DNA of 64,000 nucleotides from Caryophanales bacterium UBA784 (GTDB taxonomy: Bacteria > Bacillota_I > Bacilli_A > RFN20 > CAG-288), in NCBI GenBank assembly GCA_002297045.1, contig DBJE01000013.1, forward strand, positions 248,001-312,000, written 5' to 3'. Under the pieces are notes generated by a model that saw nothing but the letters and a program-made list of their open reading frames with translations, did no database searches and was not told the DNA's origin. Shown here one piece after another: positions 16,710-24,887 of the stretch (within the stretch, counting starts at the first letter, position 1; each line of letters starts with the position of its first letter). A program made the translations under genes and the position numbers.

Positions 16710-17360
16710 ATGGGGCTTGGAAAACCAGGGAAAAAAGTCAGAAAACAAGGGTGTCGAAGAGAACTCTTTGAGAATATTCTGATTGTAACCGACGGAGAGA
16801 AGACGGAATCCAATTACTTTCTAGGCCTTCGCGATTCTTTTCCGGAAACCCTAAGAAATAAGATTAGCATCAAGATTTTAGATAAGATTGACACACAAGA
16901 ACTTGTGGTGCGTGCATTGAAGGAAAAAAGAGAAGATCCGAGGATGCGGGAAGTCTGGATAGTTTTTGATAAAGATAATCGCCCAGAAGATTTTGATAAA
17001 ATCATCATAAGTGCCAAAAAGCAAGGCATTCATGTTGCTTGGTCAAATCCTTGCATTGAAATTTTCTTTCACGCTTATTATGGACGAAGGCCGAAAAACA
17101 CGGATGCAAAGAAATGCATTTCCGCTTTTTCTTCAGACTTTCGTAAAGCAACGAAGAAAGAATACTTGAAGAACGATAGAAAAATCTATGATTGGCTCTG
17201 GCACTATGGAAACGAAAAGCATGCTCTTGAATTGTCAAAGCAGACTTTGGATCTTTCGATGAAGCAAGCGAAAATCAAAAAGCCTTCTTCTTATTGCCCC
17301 GGCTCTACCCTTCATGAAATAGTCAGCAAAATCACAAGTCATCGTCCGGATAAAAAATAA
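16710..17360 (+). CDS. RloB/AbiLii-like TOPRIM protein (defence effector)
   Basis: 216 residues. The N-terminus ILIVTDGEKTESNYFLGL carries the TOPRIM Glu in the DGEKTE motif, and VWIVFDKDN supplies the DxD metal-binding pair; SNPCIEIFFHAYY and CPGSTLHEI are typical of RloB. TOPRIM proteins of this group are predicted nucleases. It starts 3 bases after the rloA-like stop with AGAAGGA upstream, so both make a two-gene toxin-like defence unit. Which nucleic acid is cut cannot be read from sequence. Confidence 0.82.
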   Translation: MGLGKPGKKVRKQGCRRELFENILIVTDGEKTESNYFLGLRDSFPETLRNKISIKILDKIDTQELVVRALKEKREDPRMREVWIVFDKDNRPEDFDKIIISAKKQGIHVAWSNPCIEIFFHAYYGRRPKNTDAKKCISAFSSDFRKATKKEYLKNDRKIYDWLWHYGNEKHALELSKQTLDLSMKQAKIKKPSSYCPGSTLHEIVSKITSHRPDKK

Positions 17361-17537
17361 AAGGGGAAGAAATAATAAATCGTATGGGTGCAAAGACACT
17401 CGGATAGTCTCTTCATTCAGGAAGCCTCCTGGATACTTAATACCTGCGGTAAAGAAAATCGCATCATTCTGAGGTCGACGATGAGGGACTTTGTACATTT
17501 CCGCAGTCTTTTCTTTTTCCTTTTTGTCCAGTCGGAT

Positions 17538-17543
17538 TATAAT
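17538..17543 (+). promoter_or_regulatory. -10 box of guaB
   Basis: TATAAT about 70 bases before the start codon at 17613. No clear -35. The leader shows no riboswitch that I recognise. Confidence 0.4.
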
Positions 17544-17612
17544 AGGAACCATATTTCTCCGCCAAAGAATCAAACAGAACCATCCGGATATGTCCGGGAA
17601 AGGAAAACGGTT

Positions 17613-19097
17613 ATGAAAAAAACAAGCAGCAAGGTCGAAAAGATTGTCGGTCAGGGAATCACTTTCGATGATGTTCTTTTACTTCCCCGTTATTCGGAGA
17701 TTACTCCGGACAGGGTGTCCCTTAAGGCAAGACTGACGAAGCATATCACCCTGAATATTCCTCTTCTTTCGGCGGCAAGGGATACCGTGACCGAATCGGC
17801 AAGGGCAATTGCCCTTGCCCGGGAAGGCGGAATCGGGATTATCCATAAGAACAGGACGGTCGAGCGTCAGGCCAAGGAAGTGGATAAGGTCAAACGCAGC
17901 GAGAACGGCGTCATTGCTGATCCGATTACAAGGACCGTTGACAAGACTCTCCGGGACTGTCTAAGGGAGAGGGCCGACTATAAGGTTTCCGGGTTTCCGG
18001 TGGTCGACAAAGACGGCAGGCTTCTTGGTATTATCACAAACCGTGACATCAAGTTCGAAACCGATAGGAACAAGACGGTAGGGGAAGCAAGGACGAAGGA
18101 CAACCTGACGGTTGCCAAAGTCGGCACAACCATCGATGAGGCAAAGGAAATCCTTGCCAAGACCAAGAAGGAAAAACTTCCGATTGTCGATGACAAGGGA
18201 CGCCTAAAAGGACTGATTACCATCAAGGATATCGAAAAAATCAGGAAGTATCCTAATTCGGCCAAAGACTCCTATGGTCGGCTTCTCTGCGGAGCCGGAA
18301 TCGGAATCACCAAGGACAGGAGGATCCGGGCTAAGGCCCTTGTCGACAACGGAGTCGACGTTCTTGTCCTTGATTCCGCACACGGAGACAGCAAGAACGT
18401 AATACTTGCCTTGAAGAAACTGAAGAAGGAATTCCCGAAGGTCGACATCATTGCCGGCAATGTGGCTACCTATGAAGGAGCCAAGGATTTAAGGAAGGCC
18501 GGTGCCGATGCCGTGAAGGTCGGAAGGGGACCTGGTTCCATCTGTACAACCCGAATCATTTCCGGAATGGGTGTCCCGCAGATTACGGCTATAAGGGAGG
18601 CGAAGAGAGCGGCTGATGAGTTCGACTGTCCGATTATCGCCGACGGCGGAATCAAGTATTCCGGTGATATCACGAAAGCCTTGGCTGCCGGTGCCGACAG
18701 CGTCAGGATGGGTGCGATTTTCGGTGGCTGCGAAGAAGCCCCTGGCGCGACTGAACTTTACCGCGGACGTACCTATAAAGTCTATCGGGGCATGGGTTCT
18801 CTTGCCGCAAGGGAGCAAGCCCATGGATCGGCTGACCGGTATTTCCAGACCGGACACCAGAAGCTTGTTCCGGAAGGCGTGGAAGGCCGTGTCCCATACC
18901 GCGGATACGCGAGCGATGTCATTTTCGAACTTCTCGGAGGTATCCGGTCGGGTATGGGCTACCTTGGAGTAGCGACCATCAAGGACCTTCAGGATAAAGG
19001 ACAGTTTATTCAGATAACGTCCGCTTCTTTGAAGGAGTCCCATCCTCACGACATTGAAATCACGAAGGAATCCCCAAACTATCAGACTGAGCATTAA
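17613..19097 (+). CDS. guaB: Inosine-5'-monophosphate dehydrogenase
   Basis: Oxidises IMP to XMP, the first step to GMP. 494 residues with two CBS domains (about 115-235) inside the TIM barrel and catalytic Cys311 in GSICTTR. This is the clearest witness of the altered code. AGG codons 56, 64, 81, 305, 365 and 400 align with conserved Met or hydrophobic positions (SAAMDTVTE, MAIA, HKNM, VG[IM]GPGS, SVM, L.AM). The conserved arginines of CTTR, TNRD, YRGMGS and DRYFQ are CGA, CGT or CGG. The ATG at 17613 follows AAAGGA; an upstream in-frame GTG would add a non-homologous tail. Single-gene unit downstream of the RloAB pair. Confidence 0.97.
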   Translation: MKKTSSKVEKIVGQGITFDDVLLLPRYSEITPDRVSLKARLTKHITLNIPLLSAARDTVTESARAIALAREGGIGIIHKNRTVERQAKEVDKVKRSENGVIADPITRTVDKTLRDCLRERADYKVSGFPVVDKDGRLLGIITNRDIKFETDRNKTVGEARTKDNLTVAKVGTTIDEAKEILAKTKKEKLPIVDDKGRLKGLITIKDIEKIRKYPNSAKDSYGRLLCGAGIGITKDRRIRAKALVDNGVDVLVLDSAHGDSKNVILALKKLKKEFPKVDIIAGNVATYEGAKDLRKAGADAVKVGRGPGSICTTRIISGMGVPQITAIREAKRAADEFDCPIIADGGIKYSGDITKALAAGADSVRMGAIFGGCEEAPGATELYRGRTYKVYRGMGSLAAREQAHGSADRYFQTGHQKLVPEGVEGRVPYRGYASDVIFELLGGIRSGMGYLGVATIKDLQDKGQFIQITSASLKESHPHDIEITKESPNYQTEH

Positions 19098-19142
19098 ACC
19101 TTTCCTGCCTTCTCCTATTGGTCTCGTTTTTTCCAGAAACAG

Positions 19143-21077
19143 ATGAAGGATAGAAAAAGAAAATCTGAGTCTTTGCTGAAAGTTGCCATCCACTATCAGG
19201 ATAAGCCAATCGCCTTAAAAGAGGTGCTTCTTTGCTTTTGCTCTTTTCTCTGCTCTTTTCTGAATGTCCTCTCCCCATTAAGGCAGAAGTGGATACTGGA
19301 GAATCTTCTTGATAAGGCGGCAAAGCAATACGCCCTGCTTTTTATCCTTGTCACGGTTTTTAGCTACATCCTTCTTGGAATCTGCAATGTCCTGAATTTA
19401 CAAATCTTCTATCGTTTCCGCCTAATTAGGGAAAACGAGAGGATTCTTTCTCTTTCCGAAAAGGATCCGGAAATCATCCGTAAGGAAGGGGCGGGTGCCT
19501 ATTCCGCCTCCGTCTTCGGAGACAGTGACCAGATCAGCAAGGTCATCGCCGCCAACTGGTTTCTGATTCTCTTTAATAGGCTCTCTGCCATTGCCTCAAG
19601 GGTCATCTCGGCGGTCTATTCTCTCTATTTCCTGCTAATTGCTCTCTGCGGATATGTCCTTATCCTTATTGGAATCGTCCTGTTTACCCACTTCTCGATT
19701 CTGTTTTACCGTAAAGGCAAGGAAGACGGTTACACCCTCTCTCCGAAAGTCAGGGAACTCGTGGACGACCGAAACACGATTCTTTCCTATACGACAAGGA
19801 GCGCGTATCAGAACCGGGTAAAGGAGTTTTTCCTAAGACGGGACGGACACCAGAGAAAATCCGAAGAGATCGATAGGATCGAAGACGCCGCCATCAAAGG
19901 GATTGAGGCTCTCTGTGTCGCCGTTCTTCTCTATTTCGGAATCAGGCAGAGGAATCCTTCCTCCGCTCTTTATGACCCAAAGTTTGATTATCCTACTCTA
20001 GTTGCCTTAATCAGTTATTTCACCACAATCTTCCTTCCTATCCCTTCCCTTTCCTCGACGTTTAAGAACAGGCGGATGTTCTCTGCCTTCTATTCCCGGA
20101 TTAAGGATGTGGTCAGTTATGAGCCGATTGGAAAAATTCCTCTCTCCAGGGAATTAAGTTTCGACCGAGTGTCAATCGACGAACATCCAAGGGACAGGGA
20201 TATTCCTCCGTTAAGGCGGAATTTCTCTTCCATCAGGAAAGGAAAAGTCGGATTATACAGGAAAGACCCTGTACTAAGGCAAAAGTTCAGGCAGAGGAGG
20301 GATGGCGACATCCGTTTAAGCGGAGGGCGAATCCTTCTTGGCGGCCATGATCTTAAGAATATCCGAAAGACTCTTGTCCGTGCCTTGATTCGCTTTCCTT
20401 CGACGGCAAATGACATTTTCTTTGAGGGTGCCGCCTTTAATCTGACACTCGGAAAACCGCTTCTTTCCGATGAGGAATATGAGGCAAAAAGGGAAGAATA
20501 CCAAGAAGGCAGGAATAAGTTCCTTCTCCGGATAAAGGACGGAAGCATCTATTCCTTTAAGCAGAGAGCTCTTCTCTCCCTTTATCTCAAAGATATCCTC
20601 GGCATGGACTATGATGCGATAAAAAACAAGGAAGAAAAGGATGCATTAACTAAAGCGTTCTCTTTGCTAAGCGACTTGGCTTCCTATGTCCGGCAAAGGG
20701 CACCCTGTTTCTTTTCCCGGGAGTATGCGAAAAAATCGCGATATGAATCCTTGATCAAGGACTTAGGCAGGGAAGAATTGTTCAGTAAGTCATTTGGACC
20801 GCGAGGCAAGAATCTGACAAGGGAAGAGAAGAAGAAAATCATTCTGGCACGGTACCTGCTTCTGGAAAACGGAGCTACCTTAAGGATTACGGACAACAGG
20901 GTTCTTTCCGACAGAGAGAAATTCAGGAACCTGATGGCATCTTATACCGATTCCAAGAATGTCGTCCTTCTTTCCTCGGATAGGGATCTTCTGAAGAAAA
21001 GGACAGACAGAATTATCTTCTTTGATTCCACAGAAAGAAAGGGAACGTGGGTCGAGAAAAACTCGAAGAAGAAATAA
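19143..21077 (+). CDS. ABC-exporter-like protein with degenerate ATPase domain
   Basis: 644 residues with the layout of a half ABC exporter: membrane segments over about residues 25-310, then an ATPase-like region. The ATPase motifs are missing. The Walker A site reads VGLYRKDPVLRQKF instead of GxxGxGKS, the signature region reads FGPRGKNLTREEKKKIILARYLL without LSGGQ, and Walker B is GATLRITDN without the acidic pair. Reading AGG as Met does not restore them. It may be a non-hydrolysing partner of another half-transporter, or on the way to loss; the frame is intact over 1.9 kb, which argues for selection. No good ribosome-binding site was found. Confidence 0.6.
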   Translation: MKDRKRKSESLLKVAIHYQDKPIALKEVLLCFCSFLCSFLNVLSPLRQKWILENLLDKAAKQYALLFILVTVFSYILLGICNVLNLQIFYRFRLIRENERILSLSEKDPEIIRKEGAGAYSASVFGDSDQISKVIAANWFLILFNRLSAIASRVISAVYSLYFLLIALCGYVLILIGIVLFTHFSILFYRKGKEDGYTLSPKVRELVDDRNTILSYTTRSAYQNRVKEFFLRRDGHQRKSEEIDRIEDAAIKGIEALCVAVLLYFGIRQRNPSSALYDPKFDYPTLVALISYFTTIFLPIPSLSSTFKNRRMFSAFYSRIKDVVSYEPIGKIPLSRELSFDRVSIDEHPRDRDIPPLRRNFSSIRKGKVGLYRKDPVLRQKFRQRRDGDIRLSGGRILLGGHDLKNIRKTLVRALIRFPSTANDIFFEGAAFNLTLGKPLLSDEEYEAKREEYQEGRNKFLLRIKDGSIYSFKQRALLSLYLKDILGMDYDAIKNKEEKDALTKAFSLLSDLASYVRQRAPCFFSREYAKKSRYESLIKDLGREELFSKSFGPRGKNLTREEKKKIILARYLLLENGATLRITDNRVLSDREKFRNLMASYTDSKNVVLLSSDRDLLKKRTDRIIFFDSTERKGTWVEKNSKKK

Positions 21078-21147
21078 TTCTTTTCCAAAGCAATTTCATG
21101 CTAAACATAAGACACATGTGATTATAAGCTTGGGATTCTTTTTAAAT

Positions 21148-21180
21148 AAAGGCCTTTAGAATTGCCTTCCGGAGGCCTTT
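21148..21180. terminator. Hairpin between convergent genes
   Basis: AAAGGCCT and AGGCCTTT pair around a 17-base loop, between the 3' ends of the ABC-like gene (+) and the ECF gene (-). The T-run is weak. Confidence 0.45.
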
Positions 21181-21190
21181 GGTTTATTCA

Positions 21191-21952
21191 TTATCCTTCT
21201 TTTTTTTCCTCATCCCTTTTGCTAAAGTCGCTAGCCTTTCTGAACCTGTTGTTCTTCCTGTTCTTTCCTTTCAGGACATGGAAGATAATCCGGTTGCAGA
21301 TGATCTCATAGGCAAAGCAGACAAGCGCGCCTTTGAGCAGATTGAAGGGGAAGTAGGCAAGAATGACCGAGAGGGTGTATCCCCTCTTGAAGGTTCCGAA
21401 GAACTGATCGAAGGTGGCTCCGACACTGTCGGAAAGGTTGCCGATGCTGTCCTTTATCCTGCCATAGTCAAGCCACTGTGCTCCATAGGTCCTGTAGGTC
21501 GGAGTGATGAACCACCAGTTGAGGAAGGTAAGCCTTGAAGATACGCCAAGGGTGACAAAGACATAACCGACAATCCGCTTCCAAAGTTTCTTTCCGAAAA
21601 GGTGGAAGGCCTTATCACAGAGAAGGAGCATTAAGGAGTACCTGACGGAAGTAAAGAGGGCCGTCCTATTTCCAATCGGAATCGGACTTCCTACGGGCCC
21701 AAAGGTGAGCCTAGTCAAAAGGGTCTTCGTGACGGCGACAAAAAGGGAGGCGAAGAAGCCATAGAGGGAATAGGCGACTAATACGACAGCATCGCTCCTC
21801 TCGATTTCCAGAAAAGGGAGAAGAGGATAAGGCTGTACCTTGCCTAACCTCCTTAGAAGGTAGCCAAGTGCGGAAAGGAAGGCGAGCCTTACCCTTCTCC
21901 TTATCTGTTCACGGAGAGTGAACTTGCTGCGGTTTTGTTTTGTTCGAGACAT
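21191..21952 (-). CDS. ribU: ECF transporter S-component, riboflavin-type
   Basis: 253-residue membrane protein with about six hydrophobic segments; substrate-binding subunit of an energy-coupling factor importer. PFLEIERSDAVVLVAYSLYGFFASL resembles the first helices of RibU-like S-components. The substrate is inferred mainly from the FMN riboswitch in its leader, which controls riboflavin uptake or synthesis genes. ECF ATPase/T subunits are not in the window. Charged Lys/Arg-rich tails at both ends are longer than usual. In context it may supply flavin to the ApbE/Rnf region downstream. Confidence 0.8.
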   Translation of the reverse strand: MSRTKQNRSKFTLREQIRRRVRLAFLSALGYLLRRLGKVQPYPLLPFLEIERSDAVVLVAYSLYGFFASLFVAVTKTLLTRLTFGPVGSPIPIGNRTALFTSVRYSLMLLLCDKAFHLFGKKLWKRIVGYVFVTLGVSSRLTFLNWWFITPTYRTYGAQWLDYGRIKDSIGNLSDSVGATFDQFFGTFKRGYTLSVILAYFPFNLLKGALVCFAYEIICNRIIFHVLKGKNRKNNRFRKASDFSKRDEEKKEG

Positions 21953-21982
21953 CCTGTTTTTTCCTTTCTACTTTAGGGAAAA

Positions 21983-22030
21983 GAAAAAAGCCCTGAACCT
22001 GTTTCCAAAAACGAAAACACCCCCAGAGCC
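21983..22030 (-). terminator. Attenuator terminator of the FMN riboswitch
   Basis: On the minus strand a stem with GCTCTG.. and TGTTT pairing to AAACA and ..CAGGGC, followed by TTTTTT, lies between the riboswitch and the ECF gene. It is the expected off-switch when FMN is bound. Confidence 0.75.
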
Positions 22031-22034
22031 TTTT

Positions 22035-22141
22035 ATCTTCTTTCATCCGGACTATACCGTCGGTCATGGAATCCAACCATGTCGTGCCATATGGCTTGAG
22101 GACTATACCTCCGATAGGGAATTGCACCCTGCCCTGAAGAT
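22035..22141 (-). promoter_or_regulatory. FMN riboswitch (RFN element)
   Basis: On the minus strand the element begins ATCTTCAGGGCAGGGTG, contains AATTCCC and GGAGGTATAGTCC, then GGATTCCATGACCGACGG and TATAGTC, and closes with GAAGAT pairing to ATCTTC. All conserved RFN blocks are present in order. It controls the riboflavin-type ECF gene through the terminator that follows. Confidence 0.96.
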
Positions 22142-22155
22142 TGTCGAACGACAAC

Positions 22156-22183
22156 ATTATAAACAGAGAGAAAGGAAAGTAAA
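22156..22183 (-). promoter_or_regulatory. Promoter of the riboswitch transcript
   Basis: Minus strand TTTACT, 16-base spacer, TATAAT, 15 bases upstream of the riboswitch. Confidence 0.6.
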
Positions 22184-22297
22184 GGGAATTGCTTGTCTTA
22201 GACCGGAGAAGACGGAAAATTGGATTTTCCAATCTGTTTTGCCCTAGGCTCGTAACATTGGTTTTTTCTATGGCTGGATGTCTTTGTCCCCTTGCTT

Positions 22298-22326
22298 TTG
22301 AATTTTGTTTTTCTTTTCACTATAAT
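22298..22326 (+). promoter_or_regulatory. Promoter of the LOTUS/DUF3825 gene
   Basis: TTGAAT, 17-base spacer, TATAAT; start codon 37 bases downstream after AAGGAGG. Confidence 0.7.
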
Positions 22327-22362
22327 GAGAACCAGGTCCGAAAAGGAGGACCAAGGACATAA

Positions 22363-24150
22363 ATGTTAAGTGCAAAAGATAAAAACGACATTTACGCCCT
22401 TCTGACCAAGAATTTCCCGACAGGGAAGGATATTCCTCTTGCAAGTGTTTCCTTGCTGCTAAGCAAGGAAATCGACTACAAGAAAAAAGGATATCCGAAA
22501 AGGAAGGCTAGGCTTGATGACCTTCCTTATGTCGAAAGGAAACGGGAAGAAGGAACGCCGAATGTCATGCTTGTTCTTCATCCAAGGATAAAAAAGGAGA
22601 AAAGAACGGCAAAGAAGCCGATAGTCAGCAAAGACCTTTACCAGGCAAAACTCTTATTGAAAAAACAGTTTGGCAAAGGCGGATGCTATCCTCTTAGCAA
22701 GGTATCGAAATACCTTGCCGATAACGGAAGGGACTTTCGTCCCCTTGGGTTTAGTAAAAGGAAGAGCCTGCTTCTCTCAAGGAAAGACATTCTTACTCTT
22801 GACGAAAAGGACGCGAAGAATGTCTTTGTCATTTTTAAAGGCGAAGAGAAGCCCAAAAAGGAAAAACGGATTGTCAGGAAGAAGAAAAGTTCTTCTTTCT
22901 CTGACAGGGAAAGGAAGAAAACAACGAAACCCCCTTTGGCCAGTCACAGAATCCCGGATGGGGATTTCTATATTCCAAAGAATCTGATTCTTTCCGTCAA
23001 GGAGTTCTCCTCCCTTTGCCTGGAAGATGATTCCCTTAAAGAGAAGATCCATCAGGATTACAGGGAGGATGCCAAGGCAGGGAAAGTCGTCTATGACCAA
23101 GGAAAGGATGCCTTTCTGTTTCCCCTTTCTTTTCTAACAAAAAACGGGGATCCCGTCATTGGATCGGTTAAGAAGTCTGCCCCTGGAAGGGACTATCCTT
23201 ATTACCTTAACTTCATCGGATCAAACAAGGTAAAGCCTAAGGATTATCTTTTCTCGATGGTCCATTTTCAGGATTTCGAGGCCTCTATCCGCGAGCTCGC
23301 ATCAAGGGCGAAGAAGGAAAGCTGGTGCTATCGGCATAGCAAAGATCCGTATATCATTCTGAAAATCTATCTTCAATATACTTTCTATCGGATAGTCAGC
23401 CAGAAGCGGCTGTCGCTAGATGACGCTTCTTCCTTCGGCTGTTTTAATACCGGACTAAAGAACGAGGAATACGAAGACATCTATGGCGTAGTCAGGAAAA
23501 GCAAGGACACAGAGATCAAGGAGAAGCTCATCTTCCAGGGGTTCTGTGTAGCGGCTAGCCAAGGGCTAGGCAAGATTGTCGTTGAGCATTTCTCCCCTCT
23601 TCCGTTGCCGGCAAGCTATCTCTCTTCCCCTGAAGAGCTTGTCTATGATACGGATAAGGAACTTCTTACCGATTACCATCACATCATTCAGGATAACATT
23701 GACCGCTTCCCTCTCTCCTGGCTTTCCTGCTATTGTGCTGCCTTTCCGGAAGAAAAGGGAATCCTGGACCGGATTCAGAGAGAAAAGAATGAGTTCAGAA
23801 AGAGCACTCTCTATGACAGACTCGAAATCGGTATTGAACGTAATCCCACTCTTTATAGCCTATTAAAAACTGCATTGGAGAACACGATATCCAAATCTAT
23901 CCGTATGGTGAAGAATGATTACCGCCTAGCGGCCCCAAGCTTCTTCCCTACCCGGGATGTCAGGTCGATCAGGCTTCCCTTGGAATTCGGAGCGGACAAA
24001 GAGGTTAAGGCTGTCCTCCTTGTGGAAAAAATGCCGTCCGGAAACTATCAGGGCCAAACGATTCTTACTTTAAAAATGGCCTATGTCAATGCCCGGCTTA
24101 TCGGACCCTTGGAGCATACTTATCTTGATCCGAATCAGATTGACGACTGA
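22363..24150 (+). CDS. OST-HTH/LOTUS repeats fused to DUF3825
   Basis: 595 residues. Two LOTUS-like winged-helix repeats (about 1-75 and 90-170: IPLASVSLLLS and YPLSKVSKYLADNG with following Lys-rich helices), a basic linker (about 170-205), then DUF3825, recognised by CFNTGLKNEEYEDIYG and by YQGQTILTLKMAYVNARLI near the C-terminus. LOTUS domains bind RNA (G-rich or structured) in other systems; DUF3825 is of unknown function and is often joined to RNA-binding modules in bacteria. The protein is probably an RNA-associated cytoplasmic factor. It is monocistronic and ends convergently with the pseudouridine synthase (16-base overlap). Confidence 0.75.
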   Translation: MLSAKDKNDIYALLTKNFPTGKDIPLASVSLLLSKEIDYKKKGYPKRKARLDDLPYVERKREEGTPNVMLVLHPRIKKEKRTAKKPIVSKDLYQAKLLLKKQFGKGGCYPLSKVSKYLADNGRDFRPLGFSKRKSLLLSRKDILTLDEKDAKNVFVIFKGEEKPKKEKRIVRKKKSSSFSDRERKKTTKPPLASHRIPDGDFYIPKNLILSVKEFSSLCLEDDSLKEKIHQDYREDAKAGKVVYDQGKDAFLFPLSFLTKNGDPVIGSVKKSAPGRDYPYYLNFIGSNKVKPKDYLFSMVHFQDFEASIRELASRAKKESWCYRHSKDPYIILKIYLQYTFYRIVSQKRLSLDDASSFGCFNTGLKNEEYEDIYGVVRKSKDTEIKEKLIFQGFCVAASQGLGKIVVEHFSPLPLPASYLSSPEELVYDTDKELLTDYHHIIQDNIDRFPLSWLSCYCAAFPEEKGILDRIQREKNEFRKSTLYDRLEIGIERNPTLYSLLKTALENTISKSIRMVKNDYRLAAPSFFPTRDVRSIRLPLEFGADKEVKAVLLVEKMPSGNYQGQTILTLKMAYVNARLIGPLEHTYLDPNQIDD

Positions 24151-24809
24151 TTTTCTTTTTCGTCTCTGATCCAAAGAGGAGGGAGGGAAAACTCTCTCCT
24201 TTTTAGGTTCGATGACTTTGGGAAGGAGAGAAAAAAGCAGTTCAGATACCTTCTCTTGGCTTCGTCTTTGCTATAGCGTGTGTCTCCGATTAAAGTGTAG
24301 CCTAAATCGTGAAGTCCGATACGGATCTGGTTCTTTCTTCCCGTAATCAGGGATATCTCCCTAGCCGTTCCAATCTGGATTTGATTCCGCCTTCTGTATT
24401 TCCTAGCGGCGTATTTGCCTCTTTCTTTGTCGGAGAGAGCCACCTTTCCGCTCTTTTTGTCAATCGAAAGATAGGCTTCGTAGAGATGAAAGACCTTTTC
24501 TTCTTCCTTCTTCTCCCGGATGACGGCTTCGTATCGTCGGATTACTTGATGGTTCTCGAAGCAATTCTTTAGTCGTGACTGGACTTCTGGTGACTTGGCA
24601 AAAACGAGAAGCCCGGAGGTTTCATAGTCTAGCCGATGGACAAGATAGACTCTTTCCTTCTTTTTCCTCAAATACCGATTCAGGTAGTACTGAAGGTTTT
24701 GATGGTATGTCTTTTTGTCGTCTGTAGCGACCGTGAAGACGTTGTAGTTCTTATTGACGACAAGGATGCCGTTGTCTTCGTAGACAAGTGTATAAGGGAT
24801 TTTTTTCAT
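24135..24809 (-). CDS. RluA/RluD-family RNA pseudouridine synthase
   Basis: 224 residues. Catalytic Asp in HRLDYETSGLLVF, preceded by the NGILVVNKN strand, and RNA-binding ITGRKNQIRIGLHDLGY followed by GDTRYS. No S4 domain. The conserved arginines of HRLD, GR and QIR are CGG, AGA and CGT, never AGG. Likely modifies rRNA or tRNA; the target cannot be named. Only weak ribosome-binding purines lie upstream of the ATG. Confidence 0.9.
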   Translation of the reverse strand: MKKIPYTLVYEDNGILVVNKNYNVFTVATDDKKTYHQNLQYYLNRYLRKKKERVYLVHRLDYETSGLLVFAKSPEVQSRLKNCFENHQVIRRYEAVIREKKEEEKVFHLYEAYLSIDKKSGKVALSDKERGKYAARKYRRRNQIQIGTAREISLITGRKNQIRIGLHDLGYTLIGDTRYSKDEAKRRYLNCFFLSFPKSSNLKRREFSLPPLWIRDEKENQSSI

Positions 24810-24887
24810 CTGCAGAAATCTTAGGACTCTTCTTTCTTGTTTGCAAGAAAAAGAAGTATACTGAACAAAACAAGGGAGGATACGGAT

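Noticed and set aside
17388..17612. An N-terminal extension of guaB from GTG 17388.
   Set aside because: Not homologous to IMPDH and would include the guaB -10 box; the ATG at 17613 fits the family start.
17613..19097. Reassignment of CGG or CGA as well.
   Set aside because: Invariant arginines in guaB (CTTR with CGA; YRGMGS and DRYFQ with CGG), RnfE and the pseudouridine synthase use these codons, so they still mean Arg.
17613..19097. AGG meaning Leu or Ile rather than Met.
   Set aside because: Several columns (SEIMLQQT, GGPM.G, FMATDPVTSP, D.KNED, TMPPKL) are specifically Met in the families.
21909..22247. Open frames on both strands across the FMN riboswitch.
   Set aside because: The conserved RFN RNA element fully explains this stretch.
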